Shown: piece by piece, positions 47,548-56,679 of the stretch | How positions within the stretch are numbered: the stretch's first letter is position 1 | How the letters are laid out: the number at the start of each line of letters is the position of its first letter | Position numbers and translations under genes: made by a program | Notes under the pieces: model-generated | Told to the model about the DNA's origin: nothing | The model's database searches: none | Seen by the model: the letters and a program-made list of their open reading frames with translations, nothing else | Assembly (NCBI RefSeq): GCF_014235875.1 | Contig: NZ_JACJUK010000010.1 | Span: 1-64,000 of the forward strand | DNA: 64,000 nt | Origin: Croceivirga lutea | GTDB taxonomy: Bacteria > Bacteroidota > Bacteroidia > Flavobacteriales > Flavobacteriaceae | Direction of reading: 5' to 3'

Positions 47548-48198
47548 ATGAAGACCATTTTACAAATAGTGCTTTGGGGACTTAGCATATTTTTTGGGTA
47601 TATGATTTACAAATCTGTAAACGGACCAATTGAATTCAAAAAGGTACGTCAAGAAAGATTTCAATCTGTTATCAACAAACTAAAAGACATTAGAGATGCT
47701 CAAGAAGCATACAAGTCTGTTAACAACAAATACGCCAACAACTTTAATAGTCTAATCAAATTTGTGGACACTGGCGATTATATCATTACTACACAACGTG
47801 ATAGTTCATTCACACGTTATAGTAGAGAATACCAAATTGATTTACCAGTAGATACGGTGGTAATAGATACTTTAGGTACAGTTAAGGTAAAAGATTCTTT
47901 ATTTAAAAATGATGACCGTTACAAAACAATGATGGAAGTTCCATTTGCGCAAAACGGTGAAACATTTGAAATTAAAGCCGATATCCTTGACAAAAATGGA
48001 TATAAAGCTCCTGTTTATGAGGTTAAAGTGAAAAAAGATGTTGTTCTATTTGATCAACCTGCAGACCTCAGAAAACAAGAGAATACTAGAAATAGCGTGG
48101 AAGAGGTGAACGGTGAATACGTTAAAGTTGGTTCTTTAGAAGAAGTTAGCACTAACGGTAACTGGCCACCTATTTACGATAGAAAAAGCGATAACTAA
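47548..48198 (+). CDS. Membrane-anchored protein with pseudopilin-like N-terminus
   Basis: A 216-residue protein. One N-terminal transmembrane helix (ILQIVLWGLSIFFGYMIYKSV) is followed by a helical stretch RDAQEAYKSVNNKYANNFNS that resembles the stalk of type II-like pseudopilins, where a residue such as this precedes LxxFv. The rest is a beta-rich soluble domain. No prepilin peptidase cleavage motif (G-FTLxE) is present. I recognise it as conserved-looking but have no family function. It is co-directional with DUF3822 and rsmD, 17 bp before the former. Confidence 0.65.
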   Translation: MKTILQIVLWGLSIFFGYMIYKSVNGPIEFKKVRQERFQSVINKLKDIRDAQEAYKSVNNKYANNFNSLIKFVDTGDYIITTQRDSSFTRYSREYQIDLPVDTVVIDTLGTVKVKDSLFKNDDRYKTMMEVPFAQNGETFEIKADILDKNGYKAPVYEVKVKKDVVLFDQPADLRKQENTRNSVEEVNGEYVKVGSLEEVSTNGNWPPIYDRKSDN

Positions 48199-48215
48199 TT
48201 AAATCTCGGATTCAA

Positions 48216-49007
48216 ATGGAATCCTATAAAAAATTGTCCATTCAAGTTAACTTGAATGGACTTTCTTTTTGCGTTTTAGACACAGTCAATAATAGAATTG
48301 TTGACCATAAACGTATTTCATATAAATCAGAACAAACCCCTTATTTAATTCTCAAAGAATTAAAAAGTCTCTTTGAAGAACATAGAATTATTGGACAAAA
48401 CTTCTCTAAAGTATGCTTAGTACACCAGAATAAGCAGTTCAGTCTTGTTCCAAAAGCATTATTTAGCAAAGAAGAGTTAGCTAATTATTTAAAATTTAAT
48501 TCAAAAATTTCGGCTACTGATGATGTAGTTTATGATGAAATAAACAATCATGATATCATTAATGTTTATGTTCCATTTCAAAATATAAACAAATACATTG
48601 AGCAGCTATTCGGAGAATTTGAAGCTACACACAATACCACTGTTTTTTTAAAACGCTTTCTACCCAACGCTATTAACCTAGAAAACAATTGTATAGTAAA
48701 CGTTTCTAGTAAAGAAATGGAACTCATGGTAACATCTCAAAAGAAATTTGAGCTGTATAATAAATTTGATTTTACCACCAAAGAAGATTTTCTATATTAC
48801 CTTCTTTTCACCTTTGAACAACTAGGTATTTCTCAAGAAAATGTTACTATTAAAATTTTAGGGGATATTAGTGAGAACAACCCCAACTATCTTTATGCAA
48901 AAGACTATTTTGAACATATAGAAATTATAAATACGCTACATAAAAGCCACCATTTTGAATTACCTGTAGATGGCTCATTTGAATTTGCGCTTCTTAATAC
49001 ATTTTAA
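48216..49007 (+). CDS. DUF3822 family protein
   Basis: A 263-residue soluble protein. It begins with LSIQVNLNGLSFCVLDT, and VCLVHQNKQFSLVPKALFS, IINVYVPFQNINKYI and the C-terminal KILGDISENNPNY are the conserved elements of DUF3822 in Bacteroidota. My recollection is that a member of this family has an actin-like ATPase (ASKHA) fold related to pilus assembly proteins; this needs checking. Its stop overlaps the rsmD start by one base (TAATG), so they are cotranslated. Confidence 0.8.
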   Translation: MESYKKLSIQVNLNGLSFCVLDTVNNRIVDHKRISYKSEQTPYLILKELKSLFEEHRIIGQNFSKVCLVHQNKQFSLVPKALFSKEELANYLKFNSKISATDDVVYDEINNHDIINVYVPFQNINKYIEQLFGEFEATHNTTVFLKRFLPNAINLENNCIVNVSSKEMELMVTSQKKFELYNKFDFTTKEDFLYYLLFTFEQLGISQENVTIKILGDISENNPNYLYAKDYFEHIEIINTLHKSHHFELPVDGSFEFALLNTF

Positions 49008-49543
49008 TGCGGATTATTTCTGGTAGATATCGCGGTAAAAGGCTAATTGCCCCTAAAAAATTACCTGTTAGACCAACTACAGACATGGCTAAAGAAAGTC
49101 TGTTTAATATATTGAATAATCAATTCTATATTGAAGATATTAAAGTATTAGACCTATTTGCTGGAACCGGCAATATTAGTTTTGAATTTGCTTCTAGAGG
49201 GGCAAACTCAATTACCGCAGTTGATTCCCATGCGGGTTGTATAAAATATATTTCAAAAATTAATGAAGAGTTAGATTTTAATATTGATATTATTAAATCA
49301 GACGTTTTTCAATATTTAAAACGAACCGTAGAAAAATTTGATGTAATTTTTGCTGACCCACCCTATAATTTAGATTTAGAAAAATTTCAGCAAATACCGG
49401 CATTAGTATTTACCAATACACTTTTACAAGAAGATGGGTTGTTAATTATAGAACATTCTCCTCAAACCAACTTGTCTGATTTACCCAATTTTAAAGAACA
49501 ACGTAAATACGGTAGTAGCGTTTTTAGTTTTTTTCAGAATTAG
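49007..49543 (+). CDS. rsmD: 16S rRNA (guanine(966)-N(2))-methyltransferase
   Basis: A 178-residue protein. MRIISGRYRGKRL and RPTTDMAKESLFNIL are the signature of RsmD, with the SAM-binding DLFAGTGNISFEFASRG and the catalytic DPPYN. It methylates G966 of 16S rRNA in the 30S subunit. It is the third gene of the operon with the pseudopilin-like protein and DUF3822, overlapping the latter by one base. Confidence 0.94.
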   Translation: MRIISGRYRGKRLIAPKKLPVRPTTDMAKESLFNILNNQFYIEDIKVLDLFAGTGNISFEFASRGANSITAVDSHAGCIKYISKINEELDFNIDIIKSDVFQYLKRTVEKFDVIFADPPYNLDLEKFQQIPALVFTNTLLQEDGLLIIEHSPQTNLSDLPNFKEQRKYGSSVFSFFQN

Positions 49544-49564
49544 AAATATTTCAAACCAAAAAAA

Positions 49565-49869
49565 GCAGGCCATAAGCCGGATTCTGTTTACCGTTTTAAC
49601 ACGGCACCTTATCATTTATCTAGGACTTTAATTACTTAAAATCTCAATCCGCCTACCCTCCAGCTCGAGCGTGCAGCCCTCAAACACTGGTTTACGTGGC
49701 GTTTCACCGCATAGAGTTTACCTGATTTCACTACAGCCTAACTGTACTTGCTTTCTGTTGCACTTGTCCGCTCCCGAGTAAACGAGATGACGGGTGTTAC
49801 CCGCTACGCCGCACTATGGTGTCCAGACTTTCCTCCCCAAATAAAATTTGGAGCGATAAGGAGACCTGC
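49565..49869 (-). ncRNA. rnpB: RNase P RNA (bacterial class A)
   Basis: About 305 nt on the minus strand. The 5' end reads GCAGGTCTCC and the 3' end GGCCTGC, giving a 7-bp P1 helix. The conserved GGAGGAAAGTCTGGACACCAT (CR-I) follows the 5' end, and the 3' region has the conserved element complementary to ATAAGCCGGATTCTGT near 49572. The RNA is the catalytic part of the tRNA 5'-maturation ribozyme. A T-run follows the 3' end. It is opposite in direction to rsmD and dnaX on either side. Confidence 0.95.
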
Positions 49870-49873
49870 GATG

Positions 49874-49881
49874 CAAATTTA
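49874..49881 (-). promoter_or_regulatory. -7 promoter box of rnpB
   Basis: On the minus strand TAAATTTG matches TAnnTTTG exactly and ends 5 nt before the predicted 5' end of RNase P RNA, as expected for a -7 element. A TTTG at -33 is not evident. Confidence 0.6.
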
Positions 49882-49946
49882 CGTTAATTGTTAATAACTA
49901 TTTTATGTAAGTAGCCTGCAATTTAGGGTGTAGGCATAGCTATTTT

Positions 49947-49954
49947 TATATTTG
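49947..49954 (+). promoter_or_regulatory. -7 promoter box of dnaX
   Basis: TATATTTG matches TAnnTTTG exactly. Its end overlaps the first possible TTG start (49952-49954), so transcription would begin about 49960 and the real dnaX start must be further downstream. Confidence 0.45.
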
Positions 49955-49978
49955 TTATTGGCTCAAAAAAACATCGTC

Positions 49979-51715
49979 TTGGAACCATTTATTGTTTCTG
50001 CTAGAAAATATAGACCACAAACATTTAAAGATGTTGTTGGCCAACAGGCTATAACAAACACTCTTGAAAATGCTATTGCTAACAATCATTTAGCACAAGC
50101 ATTACTTTTTTGTGGACCACGTGGTGTTGGTAAAACAACTTGTGCGCGTATTCTTGCTAAGAAAATAAATCAGGACGGTACAGAGCGAGAAGATGAAGAT
50201 TTTGCCTTCAACATTTTTGAATTAGATGCAGCTTCAAATAACTCTGTAGATGATATTAGAAATTTAATAGAGCAGGTGCGTATACCACCACAGGTAGGTA
50301 AGTATAAAGTATATATTATTGATGAGGTTCATATGCTCTCGCAATCTGCATTTAATGCGTTTCTAAAAACATTAGAAGAACCCCCTAAACACGCTATTTT
50401 TATTTTAGCTACTACAGAAAAGCATAAGATTATACCAACTATTCTATCTAGATGTCAAATTTTTGATTTTAAAAGAATTACGGTAAAAGATGCTGTTGAA
50501 TATTTAAAATTTATTGCTGAAGAACAGGGTATACAAGCTGATGACGATGCGTTGCACATAATTGCACAAAAAGCTGATGGTGCCATGAGAGATGCCCTGT
50601 CTATATTTGATAGAGTTGTTAGTTTTTCTGGTAAAGAGCTTACTCGTAAAGCGGTAGCTGAGAACTTAAATGTCTTGGATTATGAGACCTATTTTGAAAC
50701 TACCGACCTAATTCTAGAAAATAAGATTCCAGAATTGTTAGTGTTATTTAATAAAGCACTGACTCTTGGCTTTGATGGTCATCATTTTATAGTCGGACTT
50801 GCATCGCATTTTAGAGATTTATTGGTTGCCCAACATCCACAAACCATAGCCCTTATGGAAGTAAGTGAAGATGCAAAAGCAAAATACAGCTCGCAGGCTC
50901 AAAAAACCTCTAACGAGTTTTTGATTAAAGCGCTAGACTTAGCCAATGATTGTGATTTAAACTATAAAATTAGTAAGAATCAGCGTTTATTAGTTGAACT
51001 TACTTTGATGAAGTTGGCATCATTAACTTTTGAAACAGAAAAAAAAAAGCTTGATAAAATAATTCCAGCTTCACATTTTAGAATACAGGATTACGTTGCA
51101 GCTCCTAAAAACTATTCAGTCACAGAGGTTGCTACGCCACAACAAGAAGCAACAGTAGTTAACTCTACTAATACGGGTAATGCGGCATCTGAGAAGGTAA
51201 CAGAACCTAAACCTAGTAAAACGGTTCTAGAGAAACCTGTTATTGAAAACCGAGCCAAAAGAGTTTCTGGGCTATCTATTTCTAGTTTAAAAACCAAAAA
51301 AGAACATCAGGCAAGAGTTTCTCCAATAGTTTCAAAAGACGATTTGCCAAAAGAGAAGTTTACTGAGGCAGAAATGCAAAAATATTGGAATGTATATGTT
51401 GATAAATTAGACCAGCAGGGCAAAAAGATTATGGCAAGTAATCTTCATGCTGATGTACCTAGGTTAAAACAAGAAACGGTTATCTGGATAGAATTGCCTA
51501 ATGATACCATGAAGAAAGAAATAGAACGGGAACAAGGACCGTTACTAGAATTCTTAAGGTCAAATTTACAGAACTACACCATTGAACTTAAAATTTCTGT
51601 TAATGAGGCAACGGCCAAAAAATTTGCCTTTACTCCAGAGGAGAAATATGAAAAATTAAGAGAAAAAAACCCTGCCTTAGATTTACTACGAAAAGAGTTT
51701 GATTTAGATTTCTAA
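49979..51715 (+). CDS. dnaX: DNA polymerase III subunit gamma/tau
   Basis: A 578-residue protein from a TTG start at 49979, giving MEPFIVSARKYRPQTF; this agrees with the promoter box at 49947, which overlaps an upstream TTG. The AAA+ clamp-loader domain has Walker A GPRGVGKTTCARIL, Walker B YIIDEVHML and sensor 1 ATTEKHKI. The four-cysteine zinc module found in E. coli DnaX between the Walker A helix and ELDAASN is absent, which seems usual for this phylum. The domain III and tau-like C-terminal extension (about 365-578) follow. It loads the sliding clamp on DNA. Confidence 0.95.
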   Translation: MEPFIVSARKYRPQTFKDVVGQQAITNTLENAIANNHLAQALLFCGPRGVGKTTCARILAKKINQDGTEREDEDFAFNIFELDAASNNSVDDIRNLIEQVRIPPQVGKYKVYIIDEVHMLSQSAFNAFLKTLEEPPKHAIFILATTEKHKIIPTILSRCQIFDFKRITVKDAVEYLKFIAEEQGIQADDDALHIIAQKADGAMRDALSIFDRVVSFSGKELTRKAVAENLNVLDYETYFETTDLILENKIPELLVLFNKALTLGFDGHHFIVGLASHFRDLLVAQHPQTIALMEVSEDAKAKYSSQAQKTSNEFLIKALDLANDCDLNYKISKNQRLLVELTLMKLASLTFETEKKKLDKIIPASHFRIQDYVAAPKNYSVTEVATPQQEATVVNSTNTGNAASEKVTEPKPSKTVLEKPVIENRAKRVSGLSISSLKTKKEHQARVSPIVSKDDLPKEKFTEAEMQKYWNVYVDKLDQQGKKIMASNLHADVPRLKQETVIWIELPNDTMKKEIEREQGPLLEFLRSNLQNYTIELKISVNEATAKKFAFTPEEKYEKLREKNPALDLLRKEFDLDF

Positions 51716-51716
51716 T

Positions 51717-52058
51717 TTAATTTCTTTTCACTAAAAGCGAATAAATTACCATAACTACGCAGGCAATTCCCATACCTAAAGATTCTCTAGCCAATTCAAT
51801 ATTCAAAGTTTTCATACCATCTTGTAAAGCAACACCTTCAAACTCTGGTGGCCAGTGCATAATGGCCAATACTGCAAATAATAGAGCTAAAATCAATGAA
51901 AAAACTTTAGATAGTTTTTTCAACATAAATAACACAGACGCAATCGCGGCCAAGATATAAAGCCCTATCCACAACCATGAATCAGGATCATTAAATTGTA
52001 CCACGGCGGCATAAATGAACAAGAGCGTAAAAATTCCTCCTAAAACTTTAGTTAACAT
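51717..52058 (-). CDS. Transmembrane protein 220 (TMEM220) family protein
   Basis: A 113-residue protein with four hydrophobic segments, including ILGGIF-type helix 1 and AVVQFNDPDSWLWIGLYIL, a typical motif of the TMEM220 family. It begins 8 bp downstream of eboF on the same strand, so it is probably the last gene of the ebo transcript. Its function is not known. It converges with dnaX, with one base between the stop codons. Confidence 0.8.
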   Translation of the reverse strand: MLTKVLGGIFTLLFIYAAVVQFNDPDSWLWIGLYILAAIASVLFMLKKLSKVFSLILALLFAVLAIMHWPPEFEGVALQDGMKTLNIELARESLGMGIACVVMVIYSLLVKRN

Positions 52059-52065
52059 GATATAT

Positions 52066-53442
52066 TTAGTTATTGGTTACGTGCTTTTCTAATACCGTAT
52101 AAACGTCAGTGGCATTTATTTCATTGAGCTGTAATGCGTTTTTATTTGATGAAATTACAACTGGCCAATCTTCAATATCTTCTGGTCTTCTGCCATGAGC
52201 GCCTTTCACCAATTCAGCTTTTAACGGTATTATATTTAAAACAGTTCTGAACCCTAGTTTCTTTTTTAATAACTTCCAAATTACTTTAAGCGTTACCAAC
52301 CTATCATTTGGGTCTGTCAGCATTTCTACTGGGTCATAGCCTGGTTTCTTGTGAATATCTACCATTCTAGCATAGTCAGGGGCTTTAGCATCATCTAACC
52401 AAAAATAATAAGTAAACCAAGAATCTTTGTCTGCTAAAACTATAATATCACCGCTTCTATCGTGTTGCAATCCGTACCCGGTTAATTCCTCTCCACTCAA
52501 AATTTTTTCAACACCTTTAGTTTGCTCTAATAGACTAATAACTTTATTTTTTAAGGTAGAATCGTTAAGATAAATATGTGCAATTTGATGGTCTGCTACT
52601 GCGAATACTTTGCTAGCACCTGCATCTAAAAGTTCTAGTCCGCGCTCAATTCTAATAGCTAAAAGATTATTTTCTCTGAAAATTCTATTTAAGTGAATTG
52701 GTCTACTAACATTCGTAATACCATACTCTGATAACAATACTATTTCAGCATTCTGCGATTTAAAATAGGTTACTAGCTTTTTTACCTCGTCATCAATCTC
52801 TTTTAAATCCGTTTTAATAATATCCAAATTTAATCCGTGCCGTTGTATATTATAATCGAGATGTGGTAAGTAAATTAAATTTAAGGTAGGCTTATATTTT
52901 TTATCTGTTTTTATAGCCGCATCGGCAATCCATCTACTGGATTTAATAGAGGTCTTAGGACCCCAAAACTGAAACAAAGGAAAAGTTCCAAGTTCATTTT
53001 GCAATTCATCTCGTAATGAAGCTGGATGCGAATAACAATCTGGTATTTTTCTACCATCTGCTAAATAGTTGGGCCTTGGAGTTACACTATAATCAACTTT
53101 AGAGTACATATTATACCACCAAAACATATTAGCACAAGTAAACTCAGGGTTTTGAGCTTTTAATTTTTCCCATAGTTTTGGAGCTTCGACCAATTTATTA
53201 GATTGTCTCCAGAACTTAACTTCGCATTCATCCTTAAAATACCATCCATTACCAACAATACCATGTTCTGAAGGTAATTTACCAGTTAAATATGTACTCT
53301 GAGCTGTGCAGGTAACTGCGGGTATTACTGGATTCACATAACTAAATGAACCATTTTCTAAAAACGAAGCTATAAACGGCGTATGTTCACCTATAAGTCT
53401 TTTGGTTAAACCAACAACATTAATTACAGCCGTTTTTTTCAT
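52066..53442 (-). CDS. eboF: EboF-like nucleotide pyrophosphatase/phosphodiesterase
   Basis: A 458-residue alkaline-phosphatase-superfamily protein, start ATG at 53442 in a TAATG overlap with eboE. It has the nucleophile segment VIPAVTCTAQSTYLTGKLPSEHG, in which Thr follows the CTAQ turn, metal residues near LLSEYGITN and VADHQIAHIYL, and AHGRRPEDIEDWPV in the C-terminal region. It resembles nucleotide pyrophosphatase/phosphodiesterases. In known ebo clusters this family is the sixth member. No signal peptide is seen, so it probably acts in the cytoplasm. A natural substrate is not known. Confidence 0.85.
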   Translation of the reverse strand: MKKTAVINVVGLTKRLIGEHTPFIASFLENGSFSYVNPVIPAVTCTAQSTYLTGKLPSEHGIVGNGWYFKDECEVKFWRQSNKLVEAPKLWEKLKAQNPEFTCANMFWWYNMYSKVDYSVTPRPNYLADGRKIPDCYSHPASLRDELQNELGTFPLFQFWGPKTSIKSSRWIADAAIKTDKKYKPTLNLIYLPHLDYNIQRHGLNLDIIKTDLKEIDDEVKKLVTYFKSQNAEIVLLSEYGITNVSRPIHLNRIFRENNLLAIRIERGLELLDAGASKVFAVADHQIAHIYLNDSTLKNKVISLLEQTKGVEKILSGEELTGYGLQHDRSGDIIVLADKDSWFTYYFWLDDAKAPDYARMVDIHKKPGYDPVEMLTDPNDRLVTLKVIWKLLKKKLGFRTVLNIIPLKAELVKGAHGRRPEDIEDWPVVISSNKNALQLNEINATDVYTVLEKHVTNN

Positions 53443-54623
53443 TATAAATTGTCTTTCACCCAATTTAATTCTCTAACTACAGAATTAACAAGTGGCGCTT
53501 TTAAATCTTCTGGTAACACATCCCAAGTATAGGTTTCAACTTCTAAATGATTGGTTAGATTACTATTTGCTTTTATGTATTCAAAAGTCTTGATGATATG
53601 GTCTTGAGTTGAATTCAAAAGGCCAAAACTTTCTAAGAAAATTGGAACATGAAAATGAGCTCTCATTTCTTCAAAAGGCTTTTTACTTTCTAAAATAACA
53701 GGTAAATCTGCATAGGTATTAACTTTACCATTTTTTAGTTCGGTTACCTGATGTAAATACGTAGGTTCATTGAATTTTGCCAACGCATTCCATACAGCAT
53801 CATTATCACCCTTAGATTTTATTTTCAGGGCTGCACTTATTTGAATTTTACCCACCTTAATACTATGTTTTTCAAACTCTTGAAATGTAAATGTAGGCTC
53901 TTCAAACGCTAAGGAAAAATGACAAACGTCATAACAAACGGTAATGTATCGCTTTAATAAAGCTTCAGCTTTACTGGTTTCAACACCAATTTCAGCAAAC
54001 GCTTTTTTACCAATAGTAACTAAGTAATCTTGAAATAATAGAATAACTTCTGCAGTGTTTTCTAACAACCCATCTGGTTCTGGTTCAATATCTAGATGTA
54101 AATATTTACCCGTTTCTTCTTCAATTTTATAGAGCAATAGTGCTATGGTAACCATGTTTTGGGCACCTTTCACAAAAACATCAGTTAAAGATTCATGCCA
54201 ATATTTATAGGATATTGGTGATGTTGAAATACCAGCATCTATACCTTCTGGCATTAAAAATGCTAATTGTTTAAATAATCTTTCTGTATATACTAATCGC
54301 TCTTCTGTGGTCCAATCTGGAGCATGCACATTGTCTTTTACTCGTTCTCCATGAAAATTACCGTAAGGAAAACCGTTCATGGTAAAAACGTAGCAATTAT
54401 TTTGGTCTAACCATCTTTTAAACTGTTCTAGATTGTTACCAACGTTTAATTCTTCGCTAGCTTTATTTGATAAACGCAAACCAATACCAAACTTCTCATT
54501 ACCTACAAGCTCTGATTTTATTTTTAAAAGATTTTCTTTTAAGCTATTAAAAGTAACCTCCCAATTCTCACCTGGGTGAATATTAGAACAATATGATAAA
54601 TGAAAAGTATTTTTTAATTGCAT
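53442..54623 (-). CDS. eboE: EboE-like metabolite traffic protein (TIM barrel)
   Basis: A 393-residue protein. The N-terminus FHLSYCSNIHPGENWE and TFNMN-type first strands, with YLHLDIEPEPDGLLENT, TVCYDVCHFSLAFE and IQISAALKIKS in order, are diagnostic of EboE, a xylose-isomerase-like TIM barrel. His and Glu/Asp residues in these segments suggest a metal centre. Its job in the proposed metabolite transport process is unknown. The TAA stop overlaps the eboF ATG by one base; 5 bp separates it from eboD. Confidence 0.88.
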   Translation of the reverse strand: MQLKNTFHLSYCSNIHPGENWEVTFNSLKENLLKIKSELVGNEKFGIGLRLSNKASEELNVGNNLEQFKRWLDQNNCYVFTMNGFPYGNFHGERVKDNVHAPDWTTEERLVYTERLFKQLAFLMPEGIDAGISTSPISYKYWHESLTDVFVKGAQNMVTIALLLYKIEEETGKYLHLDIEPEPDGLLENTAEVILLFQDYLVTIGKKAFAEIGVETSKAEALLKRYITVCYDVCHFSLAFEEPTFTFQEFEKHSIKVGKIQISAALKIKSKGDNDAVWNALAKFNEPTYLHQVTELKNGKVNTYADLPVILESKKPFEEMRAHFHVPIFLESFGLLNSTQDHIIKTFEYIKANSNLTNHLEVETYTWDVLPEDLKAPLVNSVVRELNWVKDNL

Positions 54624-54628
54624 GTTGT

Positions 54629-55789
54629 CTATGAAATAACTAATGCTTGTTGTCTTATTTTAATAGCTTTTTTCATTAAAGAAATATCAATTTCGTTTAC
54701 ATCATATTTACTACCAATAGCATTAATAAGTGTTATGGTTAATTGACCACCTAGGTGTTCTCTAAATTCTTCTATGCCTGTAATTAGTTCTTCAATTTCA
54801 GTATTTGATGTAATTGGTAATTGTAAATTAAAACCTATTTGACTAAGAACATTTAAAATTCTATTTAAGATAGATTCTGAAATTAATCCCAATAAGAAAG
54901 CATAGGTAACATCTAAGGCTATACCCATTGCTACTGCTTCTCCATGTCGTAACTTATAATTGGTCATTTGTTCTAGCTTATGAGCTGCCCAATGACCAAA
55001 ATCTAAAGGTCTTGAAGAACCACTTTCGAAAGGATCACCACCTTTAGCAATATGATTCATATGCAATTCTGCACAACGATAAATTTGTTGAGCCATGGGT
55101 TCCATTTGCCTGTCAGCCATTTGAAGTGCATTGGCTTCTAAGAAGTCAAAAAAATCAGCATCTTTTATTAGGGCAACCTTAATGGCCTCGGCAATACCTG
55201 CAATCCAATCTCTTTGTTCTAAAGTTTGCAGAAAATCAAAGTCATTAATGATGGCATAAGGAGTTGCAAAACTTCCTAAGAAATTCTTTTTTCCAAAATA
55301 ATTCACTCCATTTTTAACTCCAACTGCGGCATCATTTTGAGAGAGTACCGTGGTTGGAATTCGTATTAATTTTACTCCTCTATGCGCAGTGGCGGCTGCA
55401 AAACCAACCATATCTATTAGAGCACCACCACCAATAACAATTACAAAAGAGTGCCTACAAATGTTATAGTTATCTATTGCCTCTAAAACCTTATTTACAG
55501 AATCTTTATCAACTTTAGCTTTTTCACCTCCTGGCAATACAACTATTTTTTGTAACGCTATTTGTTTTGAGTGATGATTACAGTAGGCATTAATGGTATT
55601 CTCTAAATTTGGATGCGAATTCGCTACCCCATCATCTATAACCACTAAACATTTTACAGCGGTATTTTTATAAGTTTCAAATATTGATTTCAACAATAAA
55701 TTGGTTGAAGAAAACATGTTCGAAGTAAAATGTAGATTGTAGGTAAACTTTACTTCAAAATCTTGTTTTATAGGAGGTAAATTCTTCAT
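54629..55789 (-). CDS. eboD: EboD-like 3-dehydroquinate-synthase-fold enzyme
   Basis: A 386-residue protein from the ATG at 55789 (KNLPPIKQDF); an in-frame upstream extension would run through the eboC stop and was rejected. NAD-binding GGGALIDMVGFAA, PTTVLSQNDAAVG, AEAIKVALIKD, RPLDFGHWAAHKLE and HGEAVAMG are conserved in the 3-dehydroquinate synthase and 2-epi-5-epi-valiolone synthase superfamily, so the metal ligands appear intact. In ebo clusters it is thought to make a cyclic polyol precursor. This is distinct from the housekeeping aroB. The gap from the eboC stop is 8 bp. Confidence 0.88.
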   Translation of the reverse strand: MKNLPPIKQDFEVKFTYNLHFTSNMFSSTNLLLKSIFETYKNTAVKCLVVIDDGVANSHPNLENTINAYCNHHSKQIALQKIVVLPGGEKAKVDKDSVNKVLEAIDNYNICRHSFVIVIGGGALIDMVGFAAATAHRGVKLIRIPTTVLSQNDAAVGVKNGVNYFGKKNFLGSFATPYAIINDFDFLQTLEQRDWIAGIAEAIKVALIKDADFFDFLEANALQMADRQMEPMAQQIYRCAELHMNHIAKGGDPFESGSSRPLDFGHWAAHKLEQMTNYKLRHGEAVAMGIALDVTYAFLLGLISESILNRILNVLSQIGFNLQLPITSNTEIEELITGIEEFREHLGGQLTITLINAIGSKYDVNEIDISLMKKAIKIRQQALVIS

Positions 55790-55797
55790 GTTATGAA

Positions 55798-56679
55798 TTA
55801 GGTAACAGCAAATAAACGTGCCAATAGTATTGATAACGGTAAAAATAGCACAATTAGCATACCTATCTGCCAATTAGAATGGGCTACAGCTATTGCGGCA
55901 TCTATTAAAACTATAGATAGCACCCCGGCCTTTACCGCTTTCATTATGTTTTTTGGAACATTATTAAGATACGCCTTTCTAAGCGGTTTAAAAACCATGA
56001 AAGCAAAGCCTAACAACATTATTAAATAAACAAAAGAACCTACACCATAGGCCTTATGCAAAACAATTATTATAACAATTACCAAACTATATAAAATAGC
56101 CGCTGTTACAATATTTTTCTTGTTATTGCCATGAACTTCACCCCTACTTACCAAGGTAACCGCAAAAATAAATAGTAAAGGAATTACTGTATAAGCTACA
56201 CCTGTAAAGCTTTGAAATACCGTTATACCCAGTAGTAAATTTAAAGCCCTGCATAAGCCCATATTAAAGGGACCCAAAAAAGAAAAATTCTTAGAATATG
56301 CATCATAAGCCAGTATACTACATGCTAAACATAACGCAACCACCATACTTAACATACTCACTAATGTAGCCAAAAGTATACCTAAGGCTAGCAAAGCAAA
56401 ACCAAATATTCTTGCGTTTTGTAAGGGTATTAATCCACTCGGAATAGGTCTTTCTGGTCTTTCTACAGCATCTAACTTAGCATCAAAAACATCATTTAAT
56501 ACCACTCCGCCCGCATAAAGAAAAACAGATGCAAAAATTAATAAGAAATCATTGCCATAAATAGGCATATTTCTTGTGTAATAACCCGCAATAGCTAAAC
56601 CTGCTAAAACATCAGCTGCTGCAGTAGGTAAATTAGGAGGGCGACAAAGTCTTAAATATCCTTTTACAACAGGATTCAT
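55798..56679 (-). CDS. eboC: EboC-like UbiA-family prenyltransferase
   Basis: A 293-residue integral membrane protein with about eight to nine helices. It has the UbiA Asp-rich motif NDVFDAKLDAVERPERP (about 63-80) and the second motif in AYDAYSKNFSFLG. It would transfer a prenyl group or an isoprenoid-like substrate onto an acceptor in the inner membrane. The ATG overlaps the eboB stop by one base (TAATG). As the only membrane enzyme of the cluster it is the likely site of lipid attachment; the substrate is unknown. Confidence 0.9.
   Translation of the reverse strand: MNPVVKGYLRLCRPPNLPTAAADVLAGLAIAGYYTRNMPIYGNDFLLIFASVFLYAGGVVLNDVFDAKLDAVERPERPIPSGLIPLQNARIFGFALLALGILLATLVSMLSMVVALCLACSILAYDAYSKNFSFLGPFNMGLCRALNLLLGITVFQSFTGVAYTVIPLLFIFAVTLVSRGEVHGNNKKNIVTAAILYSLVIVIIIVLHKAYGVGSFVYLIMLLGFAFMVFKPLRKAYLNNVPKNIMKAVKAGVLSIVLIDAAIAVAHSNWQIGMLIVLFLPLSILLARLFAVT

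Noticed and set aside
49952-49978. TTG start that would lengthen DnaX by nine residues
   Set aside because: It overlaps a -7 promoter box, so it would not be in the transcript.
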